A DNA stretch of 64,000 bases, from positions 21,006 to 85,005 of the forward strand of contig NZ_VIDQ01000025.1 in the NCBI RefSeq assembly GCF_009760915.1, read 5' to 3'. Positions 41,183 to 49,875 of this stretch are shown one piece after another. The first letter of the stretch is position 1. The number at the start of each line of letters is the position of its first letter. Made by a program: the position numbers and the translations under genes. This stretch comes from Azohydromonas aeria. GTDB lineage: Bacteria; Pseudomonadota; Gammaproteobacteria; Burkholderiales; Burkholderiaceae_C. The notes below the pieces were generated by a model. It did not search any database, was not told the origin of the DNA, and saw only the letters and a list, made by a program, of their open reading frames with translations.

Positions 41183-41848
41183 ATGCATCGCCAGCCTTCT
41201 CCTTCGATGGGTGCCGCGCCGCGGCGCGTACCGCGTGGCGTGCAGGGGCTGCTGGTGCTGTCGGCGTTGCTGATGGCGCTGGCCGGGACGTGGCTGCACC
41301 CGGCCACGGCGGCCGGCACCGCGATCGACACCGTGCCGGTGCTGGACCTGGGCCGCTACAGCGGCACCTGGTACGAGCTGGCGCATGCCGGCACGCCGGG
41401 GCGGCGCGGCTGCGTCGCCGACGTCGTCACCGACGTGCGGGCCGAGCCCGGGCAGCGCCTGGCCATGACGCAGCAATGCCGCCGCGGCGACGGCAGCGCC
41501 ACGCGGCTGCGCGGCCTGGCGCTGCCGCAGGGGCCGGCGCGCTTCGAGGTGAGTTGGCTGCCGGCGGGGCTGCGCTGGCTGCCCGCCGGGCGCCAGGACC
41601 ACTGGGTGGTGGAAGTCGATCCGGCCTACCGCGTGGCCGTGATCGCCGACCGCCAGGGCCGGCTGCAGCGCGTGCTGGCGCGCGACCGCCAGGTCGAGCC
41701 CGAGGCCTGGGCCGCGCTGCTGACGCACCTGCGCGGGCGCGGCTTCGAGGTGCGGCACCTGATGCCCACGCTGCAGATCGGCGCCCGGCAGCCCGGCGCG
41801 CGCCCGGCGGTGTGGGTGGGCGTGCCGGCGCCGCGCGCGGCCGGTTGA
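41183..41848 (+). CDS. Bacterial lipocalin (Blc-like)
   Basis: A 221-residue exported protein with an N-terminal signal or anchor helix (about 20-40) and no lipobox Cys, then a lipocalin domain with the first signature LGRYSGTWYELA, the VEVDPAYRVAVIADRQGRLQRVLARD strands and a C-terminal helix (EAWAALLTHLRGRGFEV). Blc relatives bind fatty acids or lysolipids in the envelope. CAGGAG is 6 bases before the ATG. A 306-base gap precedes it, without a clear promoter or gene. Confidence 0.85.
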   Translation: MHRQPSPSMGAAPRRVPRGVQGLLVLSALLMALAGTWLHPATAAGTAIDTVPVLDLGRYSGTWYELAHAGTPGRRGCVADVVTDVRAEPGQRLAMTQQCRRGDGSATRLRGLALPQGPARFEVSWLPAGLRWLPAGRQDHWVVEVDPAYRVAVIADRQGRLQRVLARDRQVEPEAWAALLTHLRGRGFEVRHLMPTLQIGARQPGARPAVWVGVPAPRAAG

Positions 41849-41931
41849 CGGGGTTCGGGCCACTCGGGAGCCGCCAGCCTGGGCGCGCGATTTGCCAAGG
41901 GCCGGACAACCCAATTCCCAAGGAGTGTTCG

Positions 41932-42537
41932 ATGGTTGAACTGTCCCTGCGTCCCGCCGCCCTGGCCGCGCTCACCCTGGCCGCCGCGCTGGCCGCCTGC
42001 AGCCCCCGTTCCGAGAACCAGCCGGCCGAGGCGGTGGTGACGAATCAGACCGCGCCGGCGCCGGTGACCACCGCCTCCGACGCCGCCGCCACGGCCTCCG
42101 CCGCGCTGAGCCAGGCCGGCGAGAACATCAGGGACGCGGCGGCCGAGGCCAGGGACAAGGCGGCGGCCACGGCCGACACCGCGGGCGACAAGGCGGCGGT
42201 GGCCGCCGACAAGGCCGGCGACAGGATCGCCGCTGCTGCCGACACCGCCGGCGACAAGATCGCCGCCGCCGCGGCCGCCACCAAGGAAAAGGCCATCGAG
42301 CTCGGCGCCGAGGCCAAGGAGGCCGCCGGCGACGCCGCCGTCACCACCCGCGTCAAGACCACGCTGGCCGCCGACGCCCGGCTCAGCGCCCTCAACATCG
42401 ACGTGGACACCAAGGACGGCGTCGTCACGCTCAAGGGCTCGGCCCCCGACGCCGCGGCCCGCACCCACGCCACCACGCTGGTCAAGGGCGTCAAGGGCGT
42501 GAGCAAGGTGGACAACCAGTTGAAGACGGCGTCGTGA
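41932..42537 (+). CDS. BON-domain lipoprotein
   Basis: A 201-residue predicted lipoprotein with lipobox LAAC (Cys 23). Residues about 45-135 form an Ala-rich helical stretch with recurring AGDKAA/ADKAGD/ADTAGDK units, probably a coiled coil. The C-terminal BON domain (about 138-200) has TTRVKTTLAAD, NIDVDTKDGVVTLKGSAPD and VKGVKGVSKVDNQL. BON proteins of the OsmY/YraP type guard the envelope under stress. AAGGAG at 41920-41925 precedes the ATG. A strong bidirectional terminator follows. Confidence 0.88.
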   Translation: MVELSLRPAALAALTLAAALAACSPRSENQPAEAVVTNQTAPAPVTTASDAAATASAALSQAGENIRDAAAEARDKAAATADTAGDKAAVAADKAGDRIAAAADTAGDKIAAAAAATKEKAIELGAEAKEAAGDAAVTTRVKTTLAADARLSALNIDVDTKDGVVTLKGSAPDAAARTHATTLVKGVKGVSKVDNQLKTAS

Positions 42538-42557
42538 CCTGACGCGCGTCAGCGGTG

Positions 42558-42594
42558 CAACGGCCCGTCCTTCGCGACGGGCCGTTGCCTTTTC
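42558..42594. terminator. Strong terminator between convergent genes
   Basis: CAACGGCCCGTC, loop CTTCGC, GACGGGCCGTTG: a 12-bp perfect stem followed by CCTTTTC. It lies between the BON gene and the convergent indolepyruvate oxidoreductase gene and can serve both. Confidence 0.8.
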
Positions 42595-42603
42595 AAGCCC
42601 GCC

Positions 42604-45600
42604 TCACGCCGCCTTCCTCACCCCGCCCGCGCGCCACTGCGCCATCAGCCGCTCCCACTCCGGCCGCGCCGCCGCCAGGTGCCGCGCCTTGACGTGGCCG
42701 AAACCGCGGATCTGCTGCGGGATGCGCGCCACCTGCACCGCCAGCCCCAGCTTCTCCAGGCTCAGGCCGCCCAGCATCTCCTCGATGCTGGCGCGGTACT
42801 GCTCGATCAGCGCGCGCTCCTCGCGCCGCTCGGCCGTGCGGCCGAACGGGTCCAGCGCCGTGCCGCGCAGGCCCTTCAGGCGCGCCAGCAGCCGCATCGC
42901 GCCGTGCATCCACGGCCCGTAGGCCTGCTTCACCGGCTCGCCGCGCGCGTTCTTCTTCGCGAACAGCGGCGGCGCCAGGTGGTGCACCACCTTGAAGTCG
43001 CCTTCGAACATCCCGCCCAGCTGCTGGGCGAAGGCCGGGTCGGCATGCAGCCGCGCCACCTCGTACTCGTCCTTGTAGGCCATGAGCTTGAACAGGCCCT
43101 GCGCCACCGCCTCGGCCAGCTTCGTCGAGCCCAGCGGCGCCTCGGCCGCGCGCACGCGCTCGACGAAGTCGCGGTAACGCTGCGCATAGGCCGCGTCCTG
43201 GTAGGCGGTCAGGAAGCCCACCCGGCGCTCGATCACGTCGTCGAGCGCCGGCCGGCGCACGATGCTGATGACCTGCGCCGCCTGGAACTGCGCCTGCACC
43301 GCGGCCAGGTCGTGCGCGCAGCGCCGGCCCCACTCGAAGGCGCGCAGGTTCTTCTCGACCTGCACGCCGTTGAGCTCGATGGCGCGGCGCAGCGAGTCGC
43401 GCCGCAGCGGGATGCGCCCCATCTGCCAGGCGCAGCCCAGCAGCAGCGGGTTGGTGTAGATCGAGTCGCCCAGCAGCTTCACCGCCACTGCTTCAGCGTC
43501 GAAGGCCAGCAGCCGCTCCTGGCCCACCGCCTGCGCGATCGTGTCCTGGCAGGGGCCGAGCGGGAACTGCCAGTCGGGCTGGTGCACGAAGGCGGCTGTC
43601 GGCGCGCCGTGGGTGTTCAGGGCCACGCCGGTGCGCCCGGGCTGCATCGCGGCCAGCGTCACGGGCAGGGCGGCAACGATGGCGTCGCAGCCGATGACGA
43701 GGTCGGCCTTGGCCAGGTCCACCTTGGTGGTGTGGATGGCCGCGGGCGTGTCGGCGATCTGCACGTGGCTCCAGGTGGCGCCCCCCTTCTGCGCCAGGCC
43801 GGCCGCGTCCTGCGTGACGATGCCACGCCCCTCCAGGTGCGCCGCCATGCCCAGCAGCTGGCCGATGGTGATCACGCCCGTGCCGCCCACGCCCGCGACC
43901 ACGATGCCCCAGGCCTGAGACGCGTCGGGCAGCGTGGGCTCGGGGATGGGCGCCAGCGCCTCGGGATCGAGTGCCTTGTCGGTCTTGGGCTTCTTCAGCT
44001 GCCCGCCCTCGACCGTGACGAAGCTCGGGCAGAAGCCCTGGGTGCAGGAATAGTCGAGGTTGCAGCTGTTCTGGTTGATGCGGCGCTTGCGGCCGAACTC
44101 GGTCTCGACCGGCTCCACCGACAGGCAGTTGCTCTTGTCGCTGCAGTCGCCGCAGCCCTCGCACACCGCCTCGTTGATGACCACGCGCTTCGCGGGCTCC
44201 TCCATCTTCCCGCGCTTGCGGCGCCGGCGCTTCTCGGTGGCGCAGGTCTGGGCGTAGATCAGCACCGTGCAGCCGGGCACCTCGCGCAGCTCGCGCTGCA
44301 CGGCGTCGAGCTCGGTGCGGTCGCGCACCGTGACGCCGGCGGCCAGCCCCGGCATGGCGCGGTAGGCGTCCGCGGTGTCGCTGACGATGACGATGCGCTT
44401 CACGCCTTCCGCGGCCAGCTCCTGCGTCATCTCCGGCACGCGCATCTGGCCTTCCACCGGCTGGCCGCCGGTCATGGCCACGGCGTCGTTGAACAGGATC
44501 TTGTAAGTGATGTTCACGCCCGCGGCGATGGACTGGCGCACCGCCAGCAGCCCGGAGTGGTGGTAGGTGCCGTCGCCCAGGTTGGCGAACACGTGCGGCT
44601 CGGTGGTGAAGGGCGCCTGGCCCACCCACGACACGCCCTCGCCGCCCATCTGCGTGAAGGTGCTGGTGGAGCGGTCCATCCACGTGACCATGTAGTGGCA
44701 GCCGATGCCCGCTACCGCGCGAGAGCCTTCGGGCACGCGCGTGCTGGTGTTGTGCGGGCAGCCGCTGCAGAACCACGGCTTGCGCTCCGCCGCGGCCGGG
44801 GCGCCGGGCGCCTCCAGCGCGGCCAGGTCCTTTTCCTTGGCCTCGATCACGGCCAGCCGCGCGTCCATGCGCGCGGCGGTGTCGGCGTCCACGCCCAGCT
44901 TCTTCAGCCGTTTGGCGATCGCCTTGGCGATGATCGCGGGCGTGAGGTCGGCCTTGGCGCGCAGCAGCCAGCGGCCGCTCGGGTTCGGATGGCTCCATTC
45001 GCCGCCGCTCATGTCGCCTTCGGGCTCGTCGAACTTCCCCAGCACGTTGGGCCGCACGTCCGGGCGCCAGTTGTAGAGCTCTTCCTTGAGCTGGTACTCG
45101 ATGACCTGGCGCTTCTCCTCGACCACCAGGATCTCCTGCAGCCCCAGCGCGAAGGCGCGCGTGATGCTCGCCTCCAGCGGCCACACCACGTTGACCTTGT
45201 GCAGCCGCAGCCCCAGGCGCCGGCACGCGGCCTCGTCCAGCCCCAGGTCAAACAGCGCCTGGCGCGTGTCGTTGAAGGCCTTGCCGGTGGCGATGATCCC
45301 GAAGCGGTCGTCGGGGCCGCTGATGACGTCGTGGTTGAGTCGGTTGGCGCGCACGTAGGCCAGCGCGGCATACCACTTGTGGTCCATCAGCCGCGCCTCC
45401 TGCACCAGCGGCGGGTCCGGCCAGCGGATGTGCAGGCCGCCCGGCGGCATCTCGAAGTCCTCAGGCAGCACGATGCGCACGCGCTCCGGGTCCACGTCCA
45501 CGCTGGTGCTGGACTCGACCACCTCCTGGATCGTCTTCAGGCCCGTCCACAGCCCCGAGAAGCGGCTCATCGCCCAGGCGTGCAGGCCCATGTCGAGGAT

Positions 45601-46167
45601 GTCCTGCACGCTCGACGGGAAGAACACCGGCAGCCCGGCGGCCTTGAAGACGTGGTCGCTCTGGTGCGGCGCGGTCGAGCTTTTCGAGACGTGGTCGTCG
45701 CCGGCCACCGCGATCACGCCGCCATGCCGCGCCGTCCCGGCCAGGTTGGCGTGCTTGAACACGTCCACGCTGCGGTCCACGCCCGGGCCCTTGCCGTACC
45801 AGAGGCCGAACACGCCGTCGAATTTCTTCGTCTGTGGGTAGAGGTCCAGCTGCTGCGTGCCCCACACGGCCGTGGCCGCCAGCTCCTCGTTCACCCCGGG
45901 CTGGAACACCACCTGTTGCGCCGCCAGGTGCTTCTTCGCGGTCCACAGCGCCTGGTCCACGCCGCCCAGGGGGCTGCCGCGGTAGCCGCTGACGAAGCCC
46001 GCGGTGTTCAGGCCCGCGGCGGCGTCGCGCTGGCGCTGCAGCATCGGCAGCCGCACCAGGGCCTGCACCCCGCTCATGAACACGCGCCCGCGCTCCAGCG
46101 CGTACTTGTCCTCCAGCGTCACTTTCTCCAGCGCCAGGCGTACGGCTTCGGGCAACGGGGCATTCAT
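42604..46167 (-). CDS. Indolepyruvate ferredoxin oxidoreductase family protein (fused, 1187 residues)
   Basis: A large fused thiamine-diphosphate, iron-sulfur oxidoreductase that oxidatively decarboxylates aryl-pyruvates from aromatic amino acids. The N-terminal pyrimidine-binding part has GFVSGYRGSPLGG. The TPP domain has CSGCPHNTS and GIGCHYM...GDGTYHHSG. A cysteine cluster (C669, C672, C675, C681) and CNLDYSCTQGFCPS follow, then the gamma-type domain with GVGGTGVITIGQLL. AAGGATCCG-like sequence precedes the ATG at 46167. It is divergent from an Lrp-type regulator, as often seen for this family. Confidence 0.92.
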   Translation of the reverse strand: MNAPLPEAVRLALEKVTLEDKYALERGRVFMSGVQALVRLPMLQRQRDAAAGLNTAGFVSGYRGSPLGGVDQALWTAKKHLAAQQVVFQPGVNEELAATAVWGTQQLDLYPQTKKFDGVFGLWYGKGPGVDRSVDVFKHANLAGTARHGGVIAVAGDDHVSKSSTAPHQSDHVFKAAGLPVFFPSSVQDILDMGLHAWAMSRFSGLWTGLKTIQEVVESSTSVDVDPERVRIVLPEDFEMPPGGLHIRWPDPPLVQEARLMDHKWYAALAYVRANRLNHDVISGPDDRFGIIATGKAFNDTRQALFDLGLDEAACRRLGLRLHKVNVVWPLEASITRAFALGLQEILVVEEKRQVIEYQLKEELYNWRPDVRPNVLGKFDEPEGDMSGGEWSHPNPSGRWLLRAKADLTPAIIAKAIAKRLKKLGVDADTAARMDARLAVIEAKEKDLAALEAPGAPAAAERKPWFCSGCPHNTSTRVPEGSRAVAGIGCHYMVTWMDRSTSTFTQMGGEGVSWVGQAPFTTEPHVFANLGDGTYHHSGLLAVRQSIAAGVNITYKILFNDAVAMTGGQPVEGQMRVPEMTQELAAEGVKRIVIVSDTADAYRAMPGLAAGVTVRDRTELDAVQRELREVPGCTVLIYAQTCATEKRRRRKRGKMEEPAKRVVINEAVCEGCGDCSDKSNCLSVEPVETEFGRKRRINQNSCNLDYSCTQGFCPSFVTVEGGQLKKPKTDKALDPEALAPIPEPTLPDASQAWGIVVAGVGGTGVITIGQLLGMAAHLEGRGIVTQDAAGLAQKGGATWSHVQIADTPAAIHTTKVDLAKADLVIGCDAIVAALPVTLAAMQPGRTGVALNTHGAPTAAFVHQPDWQFPLGPCQDTIAQAVGQERLLAFDAEAVAVKLLGDSIYTNPLLLGCAWQMGRIPLRRDSLRRAIELNGVQVEKNLRAFEWGRRCAHDLAAVQAQFQAAQVISIVRRPALDDVIERRVGFLTAYQDAAYAQRYRDFVERVRAAEAPLGSTKLAEAVAQGLFKLMAYKDEYEVARLHADPAFAQQLGGMFEGDFKVVHHLAPPLFAKKNARGEPVKQAYGPWMHGAMRLLARLKGLRGTALDPFGRTAERREERALIEQYRASIEEMLGGLSLEKLGLAVQVARIPQQIRGFGHVKARHLAAARPEWERLMAQWRAGGVRKAA

Positions 46168-46227
46168 CGCGGCGGATCCTTCCAACGGGGGTGAATCGAA
46201 TCGCGGCAGTCTAGGTTTTGACGCAGG

Positions 46228-46267
46228 GCAAGGGCTTTCGTTCTTTGCTCGAATCAAGCACCCTTGC
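46228..46267. promoter_or_regulatory. Inverted repeat in the ior-lrp divergent region
   Basis: GCAAGGG (46228-46234) and CCCTTGC (46261-46267) are exact complements separated by 26 bases, midway between the two divergent starts. They suit binding of a dimeric or multimeric Lrp-type regulator. The right arm contains CAAGCACCCTTG, which only resembles the priA-rep repeat word. Confidence 0.35.
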
Positions 46268-46304
46268 GCAAGAATCTTTCCGATGTGTCAGACACGGAGA
46301 AACA

Positions 46305-46916
46305 ATGGCGCTCAAACCCAAGAAATCAGGGCAAACCCCTAGCGGCGCGGACGCGGCGCCGGAAGGCGCTGCGCTCCCTCCTTCGGGGGCATCGGCCGTG
46401 CCGGGCGGCGCCGGCGCGGCGCTGCTCGACCGCTACGACGTGGCGATCCTCCACGAGCTGCAGCGCGACGCGCGGCTGTCCAACGCCGAGCTGGCCGAGC
46501 GCATCGGGCTGTCCGCGGCGCCGACCTGGCGCCGCGTCAAGGCGCTGGAGCAGCGCGGCGTGATCACCGGCTACCGGGCGGAGCTCGACCGCCGCCGCAT
46601 CGGCCTGGGGGTGCTGGCCTTCGTGCGCGTGGACGCCGAGCGCAACACCGGCAGCGCCACGCGCGAGCTGGAGGACGCGCTGCGCGCCCTGGCCGAGGTC
46701 ACCTCCTGCCACTACATCAGCGGCGCCGGGACCTTCGAGCTGCAGGTGGTCGCCACCGACCTGGACGCCTTCGCCCGCTTCGCCACCCACACCCTGCTGA
46801 ACCTGCCCAACGTGAAGGACCTCCACACCAGCTTCTCGCTGGGCGAGGTCAAGGCCGGCGCGGCGCTGCCGCTGGCGCACCTGGGCGCGCGGGCCTCGGG
46901 ACAGCGCCCCGGATAA
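46305..46916 (+). CDS. Lrp/AsnC family transcriptional regulator
   Basis: A 203-residue regulator. An unusual Ala/Gly/Pro-rich leader of about 40 residues precedes the HTH (LDRYDVAILHELQRDARLSNAELAERIGLS), then the RAM ligand-binding domain (FVRVDAERNTGSA ... TSCHYISGAGTFELQVVATDL). The ATG at 46305 has GGAGA nearby. Divergent position suggests it controls the indolepyruvate oxidoreductase gene, sensing an amino acid; that is inference. Confidence 0.9.
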   Translation: MALKPKKSGQTPSGADAAPEGAALPPSGASAVPGGAGAALLDRYDVAILHELQRDARLSNAELAERIGLSAAPTWRRVKALEQRGVITGYRAELDRRRIGLGVLAFVRVDAERNTGSATRELEDALRALAEVTSCHYISGAGTFELQVVATDLDAFARFATHTLLNLPNVKDLHTSFSLGEVKAGAALPLAHLGARASGQRPG

Positions 46917-46941
46917 GGGAGGCGCTCCGCGGTCACTCCCC

Positions 46942-46957
46942 TGGCACGGGGCTTGCG
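46942..46957 (+). promoter_or_regulatory. Sigma-54-type promoter upstream of the two-component genes
   Basis: TGGCACG-GGGC-TTGC matches the -24/-12 consensus TGGCACG-N4-TTGC without mismatch, with GG and GC 12 bases apart. It lies 25 bases after the lrp stop; transcription would start near 46968, leaving a leader of about 160 bases before the kinase gene. Confidence 0.55.
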
Positions 46958-47127
46958 CAAATGACCGCCATGTTTCCCACCGCTGCCATTTCCTTGCACA
47001 CCGGCGCTGCCGTCCGCCCTGTCCGCCGCACCGCCCTGGAACGGTGCACCGCACGCTCGCAGGGCGGCGGCACCGCGGCGGTGCTCCGTGACGCCACGGT
47101 GACGGCGGTGACCGCGGGAGCGGCGGC

Positions 47128-47847
47128 ATGAACGTCCTGGTCCATCCCGACCTGGGCGACGACGTCGCCCGGCTGCGCGGGCTGCTGCAGCACACCGAGG
47201 CGCAGCAGGCGCGCATGCAGGCACGGCTGGCGCAGCAGCTGCACGGTGATCTGGGCGCGCTGCTGGTGGCGGTGAAGCTGGAGCTGGGCTGGGTCGAGCG
47301 CCGCCTGGGCGAGCAGCCCGACCTGGCGGGCAAGTGCGCCGGCCTGGGGGGCCTGCTCGACGCGGCGGTGGACAACCTCAACCGCATGGCCACCGCGCTG
47401 CGCCCACGGCTGCTGGAATGGCCGGGGCTGTGGTCGGCGCTGGAGTGGCTGGCGCAGGACTTCGCGCAGCGCGAGGGGCTGCAGGCCGACGTGCGCATGC
47501 TGGTCGAGTCCGGCGTGGAGCTGCCGCCGTCCGCCCAGGACTGGGCCGACGCGGTGTACCGCAGCGCGGAGGAACTGCTGGCCAACGTGGCGCGCCACGC
47601 GCGGGCGAAGCAGCTGCGGGTGCGGCTCTACGTCGAGTCGCCGCCGGCCGGGGTGATGCTGCTGGAGGTGGGTGACGACGGCGTGGGCTTCGGCCCCGAG
47701 GCGCTGTCGCAAGGCTGGGGGCTGCTGGCGCTGCGCGAGCGCGTGGCGCACTGGGGTGGCCGGCTCACCCTGGCCAGCGCGCCGGGCTCGGGCACCACGG
47801 TGCGCATGCGGTTGCCGCTGCCGTTGCCGCCGGGAGAAGGCCCATGA
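47128..47847 (+). CDS. Soluble HisKA_3-type sensor histidine kinase
   Basis: A 239-residue kinase of the NarX/DegS group. The phosphoacceptor is H39 in AQQLHGDLGALL; the HATPase has SAEELLANVARHARA, EVGDDGVGFG, GWGLLALRERV and GSGTTVRMRLP. There is no membrane helix or recognisable sensor domain, so the signal is cytosolic or comes from a partner. Its stop overlaps the regulator start by four bases (ATGA). Confidence 0.87.
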   Translation: MNVLVHPDLGDDVARLRGLLQHTEAQQARMQARLAQQLHGDLGALLVAVKLELGWVERRLGEQPDLAGKCAGLGGLLDAAVDNLNRMATALRPRLLEWPGLWSALEWLAQDFAQREGLQADVRMLVESGVELPPSAQDWADAVYRSAEELLANVARHARAKQLRVRLYVESPPAGVMLLEVGDDGVGFGPEALSQGWGLLALRERVAHWGGRLTLASAPGSGTTVRMRLPLPLPPGEGP

Positions 47848-48488
47848 GCACGCGAGTCATGCTGTGCGACGACCACCCGCTGCTGCGCCAGGCGCTGCGC
47901 CGGGTGCTCGACGAGATCGGGGTCGAGACCGCGGCCGAGGCTGCCGACGGCGCCGAGGTGCTGCGCCTGGTGGACGCGGCGGCCGAGTCGGGGCGGCGCT
48001 TCGACCTGGTGCTGATGGACATCGAGATGCCCTACCGCGCCGGGCTGGACCTGCTGCGCCGGCTGCGCGGCGAGAGCCCGCGCCTGCCGGTGCTGATGCT
48101 CTCGGCCTTCCCGGACAAGCAGTACGCCGTGCGCAGCCTGAAGCTCGGCGCCGCCGGCTGCCTGAGCAAGGGCGCGGACGGGGCGCAGTTCCAGCAGGCC
48201 ATCCGCACCGTGCTGGCCGGCGGGCTGCACATCCCGCCCGACGTGGGCGCGCAGCTCGACGGCGCCCTGGCGCGGCGTGGCCGTGCGCCGCTGCGCGAGC
48301 GCGTCTCGCCGCGCGAGTACGAGGTGTTCCGGCTGCTGGCCAGCGGCCGCACCGTGGCCGAGATCGCCGGGCTGCTGCATATGGCCGTGGCCGAGGTGGC
48401 GCAGTGCCGGGCCCAGTTGCTGGAGGCCACCGGCGTGCGCAACGACGTGGAGCTCACGCTGTACGCGGTGCGGGAGGAAATGGTTTGA
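47844..48488 (+). CDS. NarL/FixJ-type response regulator
   Basis: A 214-residue regulator: receiver domain with acidic pair CDDH, phosphoacceptor D59 (LVLMDIEMP), Ser in MLSAFPDK and Lys in CLSKGAD; then a LuxR-type HTH (VSPREYEVFRLLASGRTVAEIAGLLHMAVAEV). The HTH recognition part differs from the usual STVKTH form. It forms a pair with the preceding kinase. Targets unknown. Confidence 0.88.
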   Translation: MSTRVMLCDDHPLLRQALRRVLDEIGVETAAEAADGAEVLRLVDAAAESGRRFDLVLMDIEMPYRAGLDLLRRLRGESPRLPVLMLSAFPDKQYAVRSLKLGAAGCLSKGADGAQFQQAIRTVLAGGLHIPPDVGAQLDGALARRGRAPLRERVSPREYEVFRLLASGRTVAEIAGLLHMAVAEVAQCRAQLLEATGVRNDVELTLYAVREEMV

Positions 48489-48495
48489 GGGGGGC

Positions 48496-49773
48496 TCACG
48501 CCTCCAGCTTCACTCCCCGGCACGCCCGCCACAGCGCCAAGTCGTAGCCGATCTTGAGCAGCCCGCACAGCAGCAGCGGCGCGGCCATGAAGCCCGCGGC
48601 CAGCAGCGCCGCGCTCAGGCTCGGGCCCAGCGCCGCAGCCAGGCTGCGCGGCACCGCCGTGAAGCTTGCCGCCGCGGTGCGCTCCGCCGGCGTGACCGCG
48701 GCCATGACGTAGGCGCCGCGCGCGGGCACGTCCATCTGCGACAGCGCCGCGCGCACCAGCAGCAGCACCAGTGCCGAAGTCAGGTCAGGCATCAGCGCCG
48801 CGCCCACCAGGCAGACGTTGGCCGGCAGGTGCGTGAACACCATGGTGTTGAGCAGCCCGATGCGCGCGGCCAGCCATGGCGCCGCCAGCTGCGACGCGGC
48901 GCTCAGCAGCCCGGCAGCGAAGAAGAACAGCCCGGCCTGCGCCGGCTGCAATCCGTGGCGCTGCAGCAGCCACAGCGCCAGCAGCGAGTTCACCAGCAGC
49001 CCGCCGGCGAAGGAGTCCACGCTGAACAGCAGCGCCAGGCGCATCACCAGCGGGCGCGAAGGGCCGAGCGCGCTAGGCCGGGCGGCCGCGCCGTTCGCGG
49101 GACCGTTTGCCGGGGCATCTGCCGGATGGCCGGCCGGCGCGGCCCCGTCGCGCGGCAGCCGCCCGTACAGCGCCCACAGCGCCAGGCCGAGCAGGGCGTA
49201 GAGGGCGAACATGCCGCGCAGCGCCGCCAGCGGCTCCACGCCCAGCCGCGCCAGCGCCTGCGGGATGCCCGCGCCCAGAGCGCCCACGGCGGCGCAGGCC
49301 GCGGCCAGCACGCTGTAGCGGGCAAACAGCGCGGTGCGCGCGCCGCCCGGCGCCGCCTGCGCCAGCCGCGCGTGCTCCAGCGGCAGGAACACGCTGACGT
49401 CGCCCGAGCTGGGATTGAGCGTGCCGATGAAGGCAACGAGCAGCAGCGGCCAGAAGCCGGAGAGCGCCGCGAAGCCCGCGCCGGTGGCCGCCATCAGCAG
49501 CGCCGCGCCGCGCAGCAGCCGCCGCGGCGGCCAGCGGTGGCCCCAGGCGCCCACGGCCAGCGTCGCCAGCGCCGACCCCAGCAGCGTGGCCGTGCTCAGC
49601 ACGCCCACGGCCAGCGCGTCCAGGCCCAGCGCCAGCAGGTACGCCGGCAGCAGCACCGCCATGGCGCCGTCGGCCAGGGCGCGCAGCGCGCGCGCCAGCA
49701 GCAGCACCCGCGCCCAGGGCGCGGCGCCCGCGGGCAGCAGCCGCCCCGCGCGCGGCGCGTCCGGCGCCGTCAT
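48496..49773 (-). CDS. MFS transporter
   Basis: A 425-residue major facilitator protein with about 12 helices; GAWGHRWPPRRLL is the loop 2-3 motif A equivalent, and an Ala/Pro/Gly-rich stretch (about 210-240) is the central loop. The Met at 49773 gives the first helix at about 20-45. It is divergent from an iron-binding protein gene with a Fur-box-like palindrome between them, so it may export or import a siderophore or metal chelate; that is context only. Confidence 0.83.
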   Translation of the reverse strand: MTAPDAPRAGRLLPAGAAPWARVLLLARALRALADGAMAVLLPAYLLALGLDALAVGVLSTATLLGSALATLAVGAWGHRWPPRRLLRGAALLMAATGAGFAALSGFWPLLLVAFIGTLNPSSGDVSVFLPLEHARLAQAAPGGARTALFARYSVLAAACAAVGALGAGIPQALARLGVEPLAALRGMFALYALLGLALWALYGRLPRDGAAPAGHPADAPANGPANGAAARPSALGPSRPLVMRLALLFSVDSFAGGLLVNSLLALWLLQRHGLQPAQAGLFFFAAGLLSAASQLAAPWLAARIGLLNTMVFTHLPANVCLVGAALMPDLTSALVLLLVRAALSQMDVPARGAYVMAAVTPAERTAAASFTAVPRSLAAALGPSLSAALLAAGFMAAPLLLCGLLKIGYDLALWRACRGVKLEA

Positions 49774-49806
49774 GGAGCGGTCAGCCCTGTGGTTAAACTG
49801 CGCACG

Positions 49807-49829
49807 CAAACGGGAATCGTTCTCGTTTG
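49807..49829. promoter_or_regulatory. Fur-box-like palindrome between the MFS and Fe-binding protein genes
   Basis: A 23-base near-perfect palindrome, CAAACG-N-GAA...TTC-N-CGTTTG, with GAATCGTTCTC in the core, like Fur sites of high-G+C proteobacteria. It lies 34 bases before the MFS start and 47 bases before the binding-protein start, so it can act on both. Confidence 0.65.
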
Positions 49830-49875
49830 ATCATTCATCTTCCGACACCGACGCTGCAACCACCGGAGCTGCACG

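Noticed and set aside
46255..46266. CAAGCACCCTTG resembling the repeat word of the priA-rep region
   Set aside because: Two extra bases break the word, no box follows at 39 bases, and it is better explained as part of the GCAAGGG/CCCTTGC inverted repeat.
46961..47131. A 56-codon frame ending in a 4-base ATGA overlap with the kinase gene
   Set aside because: Its ATG lies upstream of the start predicted from the sigma-54-type promoter and has no ribosome-binding site; the product is an Ala/Arg/Thr-rich string without features.
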